Assembly (NCBI GenBank): GCA_030704615.1
Contig: CM060734.1
Location: 27,218,001-27,282,000, forward strand
Source of the DNA: Takakia lepidozioides
Taxonomy: Eukaryota; Streptophyta; Takakiopsida; Takakiales; Takakiaceae
Direction: 5' to 3'
DNA length: 64,000 bases
Shown here: positions 58,116 through 64,000 of the stretch, piece after piece
Layout: each line of letters starts with the position of its first letter
How positions within the stretch are numbered: position 1 is the stretch's first letter
Translations under genes and position numbers: made by a program
Notes under the pieces: generated by a model
Database searches by the model: none
Told to the model about the DNA's origin: nothing
Seen by the model: only the letters and a program-made list of their open reading frames with translations

Positions 58116-59629
58116 GTTAATTTCCTATGTTTTCATCCATACCGGATGGACTCTGGCAGTTTTTTCACCCATCCTATAATGATTTTTCATCCATACCGGA
58201 TGAACTACCAGGGTGGACACTGAATTGCCTCTAAGACGAGTCTCTGATTTTTCATTCCTCTTTTATTGACTTTCATCCATACCCGACGAGTCACCAGAGA
58301 ATGAGGAATTACCTCTGTGGGGGTTGCCACTGGCATCCTATTTTTCCATCCATACTGGATGAAAAATGCCAGGATATTAATTTTTTCATTCCTCTTTTAT
58401 TGCTTTTTCATCCGTTGGGACTTAGAGTGAGCGAGCGGGAGGTAGGGCAAACATGCATGGGAGGCCCGCAGTTGGAGCAACCTTCATATCTGAAGCAAGC
58501 AACCCTAGAAACGCTAGGGTATGTGTGCGAGGAGGTTTCGGCTGGGAGCTCGCCGTTATTGGGAGAGTCAGCTTGGTCTTAGCAGGCCCTGTTTCAATCT
58601 CTACCCGCTCAGCTGCACCGTGGTGGTTCTCACAGACCAATCCGACATTACCTGACTACAGACACAAGCAGCACACATAAGAGGTCCTCTTGGGTTCATG
58701 GTCAGTCAAATCCTCCATGGGTCAATTAAAATAAATTCTACTCTCTCATTGCGCATTTGCCCTCGAAGTTGTAGCTCCTCAGCTGAAGAGGGCTCCATCA
58801 CACTTGTTCTAGCATTCACAGGTAACATACCCAACTCGTGTAATTTCCATGGGATGCCAATTGTAGACACGATGGGTGCGAATTAGGGCGATAATCTGCT
58901 GGAGATTTCAGTACACCACAGTCTTGGACTGGCTTCGCAGGAGTGAATCTCAGCAGATGGCTTGAAGTTGACAGGATCATGAGGCCTTATCTATCTCCCA
59001 TATAAGTTAGCTTCTGACTTGGCACTCGTTGTGACGATACTGAAACATGTTTTGGCTGAGCATGTGGTGCAATTATTTGAAGGAGCTGGTGGGATTGAGC
59101 TCTCGCTTGTGAAACATGGTGGGGGTGGGAAGAACACAGACATGGACCAAGTATCCTTTAGCGCTAACCAGTTCGGTGCTATCACAACACCCAAAATCAG
59201 CATGTTGAATGCAGGTAATGTCTTCCTCTGCCGTTGGGATGAATTTCTCTGAAGGTGGGAATGGGAGATATTCTTGTCGTCTCTCTGTTCGATCAGCTCC
59301 ACCAAGGTGAGGGTTAGACACACAGCCAGGAGTTTATAAAGGTCGAGGACAATGTGGTGAGGGCACCTTCTTCTTTGACCTATTTTAGCCTGTTTTGCCC
59401 TCTCATCAGACTCGTCTTCAGGCCGTTGGCATGTCGGACATTTACTATCTCCTTTACCTCTCTACATCTGGTTTTGTGCAAAGATGGACTCCCCAACTTG
59501 AGTTTAAATTTCAGGTCTGGTGTCAAGGGTAGAGGTAGGCCCTTCAGATCATCCTCAAGGTCCTCTATGCCCCTATAATCAGGTACGGGGAGAGGTGTAC
59601 TTCAACCTGACCACATCACGTTGGTTTGT

Positions 59630-59950
59630 GGGGGCAAAGCATGTGCGAGCATGGCAGCGAGCTGGAAAAGGGCAAAGACTTCCATGGTGACATCTTCAAA
59701 GCTGGAATTGTACCAGGTATCATTCTGAGCACTGCCCTCGTGGACATGTATGCCAAATGTGAGCCTAACAGCCCTGTATAAGATCGTCAAATTAGTTGGA
59801 ATGTACCATATGTGATTCTGAACACAAGTTTAGGCGAGCCTGGCAGCCTTGGAAAAGGGAGTAGAGGTCCATGGTGACATTGTCAAAGCTGGAACTGTAC
59901 ACCAAATCTGATTTTGAACATTGCCTTGGTGACATGTATGCCAAATGTGA
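59630..59950 (+). pseudogene. two fragments of PPR-motif coding sequence
   Basis: At 59,660-59,765 the plus strand reads GDIFKAGIVPGIILSTALVDMYAKC across small shifts; at 59,845-59,950 ALEKGVEVHGDIVKAG is followed, after a frame change, by LILNIAL and MYAKCE. The pattern LEKG.EVHGDIVKAG...ALVDMYAKC is a hallmark of plant pentatricopeptide-repeat proteins. Each piece covers about one motif. Confidence 0.6.
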
Positions 59951-60043
59951 GTATGACCCACCATTGACTGGGGTCATTGACTAGTATTCATTCCACAACT
60001 TCTCCTCGTCTCTGTTACATGTTTCTGGGTACTTTCCAGTTGT

Positions 60044-60251
60044 CACGTTGGCAGTAAAAAGAAAAGTATGACGCCTCCCGAAGGGAGCGTAACTTATGGT
60101 GTCACTTGACCCCGAAGGGCTACTGCCTTCCAGCAGGAAGGTGGACACCTTCATGACACACCAGACGGTGGTTTGAACCCACAACCACATCCAACGTGGT
60201 ATGTGCCCATTACCACTGGGCTACATGCTGGTTGTCAACACGTTGGCAGTA
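60044..60251 (-). mobile_element. tRNA-derived SINE with 13-bp target-site duplication
   Basis: The body is 60,057-60,238. On the minus strand GTAGCCCAGTGGTAATGGG is an A-box-like and GTGGGTTCAAACCACC a B-box-like element. The far end is T-rich (CTTTTCTTTTT). Both sides carry CACGTTGGCAGTA (60,044-60,056 and 60,239-60,251), a perfect 13-bp direct repeat. Head, length (182 bp) and duplication make this a clear SINE, of another family than the one at 1,996. Confidence 0.85.
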
Positions 60252-60429
60252 TCATGTGAAAGTCACTCCAATCTATCAATAATCCACTCAACCAGCTAAC
60301 TTGCAGAATTCAACATGAAAATTTAGGGCCGAAAAACAAGGTGAAATGTGTTGAACAAGGTACATTGATTAGTAGTGTCTGATTTTATCAATTGTGCCGC
60401 TGCTTCCAGTTGACCATGTACCCATGCAC

Positions 60430-60650
60430 AGGACCTATGATGGACCTCTGTGCCCTTTCCCAGAGCTGCCAAGCTCGCATTGGGCATACATGTCCACCTG
60501 GGCATAGTTCAAATGACATCTGGTATAATTCCAGCTTTGACATTGACACCATGGACCTCTGCTCCATTTTCCAGGGCTGAGGCTTGCATTTGGCATAGAT
60601 GTCCACCAGAACAGAGTTCAGAATGACATCTGGTACATTTCAGCTTTGAC
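60430..60650 (-). pseudogene. PPR-motif fragments in reverse orientation
   Basis: On the minus strand ALENGAEVHGVNVKAGIIPDVI and, further down, LAALGKGTEVHH lie next to each other with frame changes. They are relatives of the fragments at 59.6-59.95 kb in opposite orientation, so the module was duplicated and inverted. Confidence 0.55.
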
Positions 60651-62911
60651 AATATCACCGTGGACCTATCCGTCCATTCCACAGCTGTCAAGGCAAAAAG
60701 GTGAATGCCTATTGGATTACAGAGAGCAGCAGATGCAATTGAGCATAGGAACTAGTGTGAGAAGTTGAGTTGGGTGTTTCCTAAAACAAATGTAGCTGTC
60801 ATTGTCAGCTGCGAGCAGCAAGGCAAGGATGAATGCATGATTTGTGCAGAGGCAGTAATAGCTGAATGTACCAACCCCAGTCAATCATAAGACAATGGAG
60901 ACAAAAATGTGAATGCCCTTTGATTTTTCTTTATCATTAGTTGTTGTTTTCCCTTGGAGCCTTGGCACTCAATCTGGGTATGTTCAATCTACTGGTTATT
61001 GTAAGGTTTGTGTGGCTTCTTTATGCAGTATCTGCAACTGCCTTCTTTCCTTCCTTCTATATGTCCAAGCAACAGCTTGGTGGCTGTGGGTCGGTCTTGG
61101 CAGGTCAGATATCTCTCGCTGTTTACTTGCTTGATAGGCTTGGCACACTCCAGATCTGCCCATGGGTCATGACACAAGGTCAAGGACAATGTGGTGAGGG
61201 CACCTTCTTCTTCGACCTATTTCAGCCTGTTTTGCCCTCTCATCAGACTCGGCCCTGGGATGCATATTGAATTCTGTAAGTTAGCTCGTTGGGTGGTCGA
61301 TTTGTGGTGGTTTGGGGTGACTTTGACAAGTAGAGTTGGGTTGTTTGCTGGAAGAACTTCACCCCGTCAGTGTCAGCTGCTAGCAGCTTGGCTGAGGATG
61401 TATTCATGATTTGTACACAGGAAGGGATAGCTGAAAGACCAGGGATAGAGGTCCAAATTCATCCAAGAGGGCCGGATTTCAAACACAAGATTGCTTCTGA
61501 TTCCCTGTGGACCTATAGCTACAAGTGGGTAGATGGTCAACTAGAAACAGCAGCGGCAGCAGCACAATTGATAGAACAAGGCACTGCTAATGAAGGTACC
61601 TTCTTCAACACATCTCCCCTGTTTTTCCCTGCTATCAGAGTCGTCCCTACATTTTCATGCTGAATTCTGCAAGTTACCTCGGTGGAGGATCTATGGTGGG
61701 AGAGTTAGCTTGGTCTTAGCAGCCCGTGTTTCAATCTCTGGCTGTTTTGCCGTTGCAGCATTGACACAATTGATAAAATCAGACACTACTAATGAAGGCA
61801 CCTTCTTCAACACATTTCACCCTGTTTTTCCCTCTTATCATAATTGGCCCTAAATTTTCACGTTGAATTCTGCAAGTTAGCTGGTTGAGTGAACCTTAAA
61901 TAGTTTGGAGTGACTTTGACATGATCCTGCCAATGTGACAACAAGAAAGTATCCAGAAACAGGTACCGGAGATGAGAAGAAGATGTGGAATGAATATTTT
62001 TCTGACCCCAGTCAATGGTGGGACAATCGAGGCAAAAAGGTGAATGTCTGTTGGATTACAGAGAGTAGCAGACGTAATTTAGCATAGGAACTAGTGTGAT
62101 AAGCTGAGTTGGGTATTTCCTAGAAGAAATCTAGCTTGTCATGTGAGATGCTAGCAGCAAGGCAAGGATAATGCATGATTTGTGCAGAGGCATGGATAGC
62201 TGAAGGAGCAGGGATAGAGTGTGGGTCCAGAGAGTAGCAGATGCAATTGAGCATAGGAACTAGTGTGATAGGTTGAGTTGGGTGTTTCCTAGAACAAATC
62301 TAGGTTGTCATTGTCAGCTGCTAGCAGCAAGACAAGGATGTATGCATGATTTGTGCAGAGGCATGGATAGCTGAAGGAATAGGGGTAGAGTGTGGGCACA
62401 AATTCATCCAAGAGGGCCAGATTTCCAAGCACAAGATTACCTATGATTCCTTGTGGATCAATAGCTACAAGAAACCTGCATGGGTAGATGGTCAACTAAA
62501 GGCAGCAGCTGCAGCGGCACAGTTGATAAAATCAGGCACCTCAACCATGACCACAACTTATGGAAGAGGATCAAGAGAGGGAGTCCACAATGCCTCTTCT
62601 GGCACTTCTGTGTTGGGCTGCATTGCGCAGCCTGGCCTCTGCCTCCTTGGCCCTGACTCTTAGTCTTTAGTGCTATCTCCTTGCTTAGTTTTTAGTACTT
62701 CTCTTGCAGCTTTTTGCCTCTGGTCTTGAAGCAGTGCCTTCCTAGGTCGACCTCTATGGCACCGGGTTTGAGGTTATTTTTTCCTTATGTACTTCTCGTC
62801 CCCCTTTATATAATAAAATTTCCAGGGCCTCTGTCCCTGTTCATTATATATGACTTCTACCATAGTAATAATAATGACTGCATCTATTTCCACTCTCCAA
62901 TAATAATGCAC

Positions 62912-63106
62912 CACGTGGCAGAAATACAAATGTGTAGAATTTTATAATAAAACACCCATCATGACACATGTCAATCTCGTGAGGGACCACGTGTAAAAAC
63001 TGCAACGCGCCACGTGCTGCAACCGGATTAGCACGCCCGTAGTCATAGTTCATAGTCATGGAGAGCGAACACTCTGCCACGTGTCATTTTTTGTATCGAG
63101 CACGTG
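62912..63106. promoter_or_regulatory. cluster of five CACGTG G-boxes
   Basis: CACGTG occurs at 62,912, 62,988, 63,011, 63,078 and 63,101, four with C or GC in front (CCACGTGGC, ACCACGTGT, GCCACGTGC, GCCACGTGT). Such ACGT cores bind plant bZIP and bHLH factors, and the GCCACGTG form is ABRE-like. No supported gene starts nearby in the window. Confidence 0.6.
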
Positions 63107-63229
63107 TCACTCTTGCACAACCGCTGACATGGCGGCCACTGTCCGTGCAGTCATTCAGTAAAGCCAGCGTGTATGACTATGAGCGCGCTGCTCAGGCGCC
63201 ACATCACACAAAGCCCCACGACTGTCACA

Positions 63230-63370
63230 TACGACTCCGTGGCAGCCACGACTACCATGTCACAATTAACAGGGGTTTTACGACAGCAAAGTCAGGGAGT
63301 CGTAAATGGCTTTCATAACTGCATTTGCAGTCATAACATCGAGTCCTAAAAGCCAACTTTTCTTCTAGTG
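63230..63370. mobile_element. possible terminus of a CACTA-type element
   Basis: On the minus strand, from 63,370, the sequence starts CACTAGAAGAAAAGTTGGC, close to CACTA-family termini of plants. Short inverted motifs (AGTCGTAAA, TTTACGAC; CATAAC, GTTATG) follow. I did not find the partner end, so the extent is unknown. Confidence 0.3.
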
Positions 63371-64000
63371 AGCAAGCAAGGGCGGTGAGGAATTATGAGC
63401 GTGACAAGGCTCCTAGGATATATGCGAAGTGGTGGCACCGGATAGTAGCTTTTGCAACACCACCAGACTTTCCTTGGAAGGTAGAGACGGAGTTGAGAGA
63501 TGGAGAGTTGTGGGTGATGGTGAAGATGACGATTGTGGAGGAGGATTGATTCTGATGTAGATTGAATGAGATTTCCCTTCATTTATGTTCTGTTTTTGGG
63601 CATGTGAGAGAGCTCTATTGTGGTGGTTAAGGCCCTTAGGGTGATGCATGAGAGATGTGAAGTTGTAGGATGGCACATTCTGGCAACTCTGAGACCTGTA
63701 GAGGTTGATCATGGCTGGACCTAGATTTATATTCCACTGCAGCCAGGCAGTGGGCATTTTCACTCTCTACTGTTGAGTTTCCAATACATGCACACTTAGC
63801 CAATCTTTGGTTTTTGTCTCATTTCCTGTAGTTGCATCATGCATTGAGTACTTGCAAGCTCATCTCTTAGAGCTACTGGTGATGGGCATTTGTTATTCTC
63901 TGGGACAGTATGTGCTTTCGGAACTCCGTGACATTCTTAGGTGCACGACCAGCCAATGAGGTGACGTTAGGGTCCTGGTCTGGTTCCTGTTGGATTTACT
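63371..64000. other. right edge, nothing recognised
   Basis: About 630 bp with minus-strand frames of 78 and 116 codons that are Ser/Pro/His-rich and match nothing I know. I see no repeat or RNA gene here. Confidence 0.5.

Larger units (their letters stand above)
54570..58417 (+). mobile_element. element R, copy 2: non-coding, bounded by about 510-bp direct repeats
   Basis: 54,570-55,079 and 57,908-58,417 are direct repeats, each with hairpin D and then TTCATCC hairpins. Between them lie about 2.8 kb that match copy 1 (6,465-8,575) without a conserved ORF. The layout resembles a non-autonomous LTR retrotransposon, but I find no convincing primer-binding site or polypurine tract, and neither repeat end follows a clear TG...CA rule. 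The chromovirus LTR abuts the left repeat; the right repeat breaks off at 58,417. Confidence 0.55.
58418..62800. repeat. mosaic of short duplicated modules, no supported intact gene
   Basis: Several modules recur here. A segment with GGCACCTTCTTC and CCTGTTTT(G/T)CCCTCT is seen near 59,370, 60,370 (reverse), 61,200, 61,600 and 61,805. A segment encoding YKWVDGQLETAAAAAQLI occurs near 61,530, with relatives at 62,480 and, reversed, 60,400. A GGGAGAGTCAGCTTGGTC segment occurs at 58,560 and 61,695. A GAGAGTAGCAGA(T/C)G segment occurs at 60,720, 62,060 and 62,230. Some look like exon fragments, but I cannot assign a gene. Confidence 0.6.

Overview
The window looks like a repeat-rich stretch of a large land-plant nuclear genome. 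Reasons: plant-type Ty3/gypsy and Ty1/copia retrotransposons, hAT and Mutator-like transposases, tRNA-derived SINEs, fragments of pentatricopeptide-repeat (PPR) genes, an F-box/kelch pseudogene, and one intron-rich gene. Expanded PPR fragments and very dense nested repeats would suit a fern, a lycophyte or another large genome, but I cannot fix the species. I see no gene that is clearly intact.

Layout. 1-1.2 kb: a broken minus-strand gene of unknown function. 1.6-6.4 kb: a hAT transposase gene (one nonsense codon) lying between two arrays of short hairpin units that are inverted relative to each other; a SINE sits in the left array. 6.5-8.8 kb: first copy of a non-coding, hairpin-rich element, here called R. 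8.8-16.5 kb: Ty3/gypsy element 1 (minus), decayed and lacking its 3' LTR. 16.5-19 kb: intergenic, with two tRNA-like segments. 19.1-19.7 kb: F-box/kelch pseudogene (minus). 20.3-28.2 kb: a gene of about ten exons (minus) whose end looks like a circularly permuted SAM-dependent methyltransferase; it has several stop codons, and its introns hold a 120-bp tandem repeat and an inverted hairpin satellite. 28.5-33.4 kb: a Ty1/copia element (plus) with no 5' LTR, joined to a fragment of a foreign LTR. 33.4-38.4 kb: non-coding, partly related to R. 38.4-47.5 kb: Ty3/gypsy element 2 (minus) with a complete 3' LTR, a polypurine tract and a very long extra coding region between pol and the LTR. 47.5-51.7 kb: a decayed Mutator-like transposase with an adjoining cluster of GGCGCC motifs. 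51.7-54.6 kb: 3' end of a chromodomain Ty3 element (plus) with a 1.6-kb LTR. 54.6-58.4 kb: second R copy, with long direct repeats. 58.4-64 kb: a mosaic of short duplicated modules, PPR fragments, a SINE with a clear target duplication, a G-box cluster and a possible CACTA-type terminus.

Common theme. Several unrelated elements carry tandem or clustered short inverted repeats: GCGACCACC hairpins around the hAT gene, GTGCGGCACCGCAC hairpins in a satellite, and CAAGATG, TTCATCC and GGTATGCACTC hairpins in R. The strongest candidates for something not yet described are the hAT element with hairpin-array ends, the methyltransferase-like gene, and the long third coding region of gypsy element 2. 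Most coding breaks checked codon by codon are compatible with C-to-T change (CAG to TAG, CGA to TGA, TGG to TAG), as expected for heavily methylated DNA.
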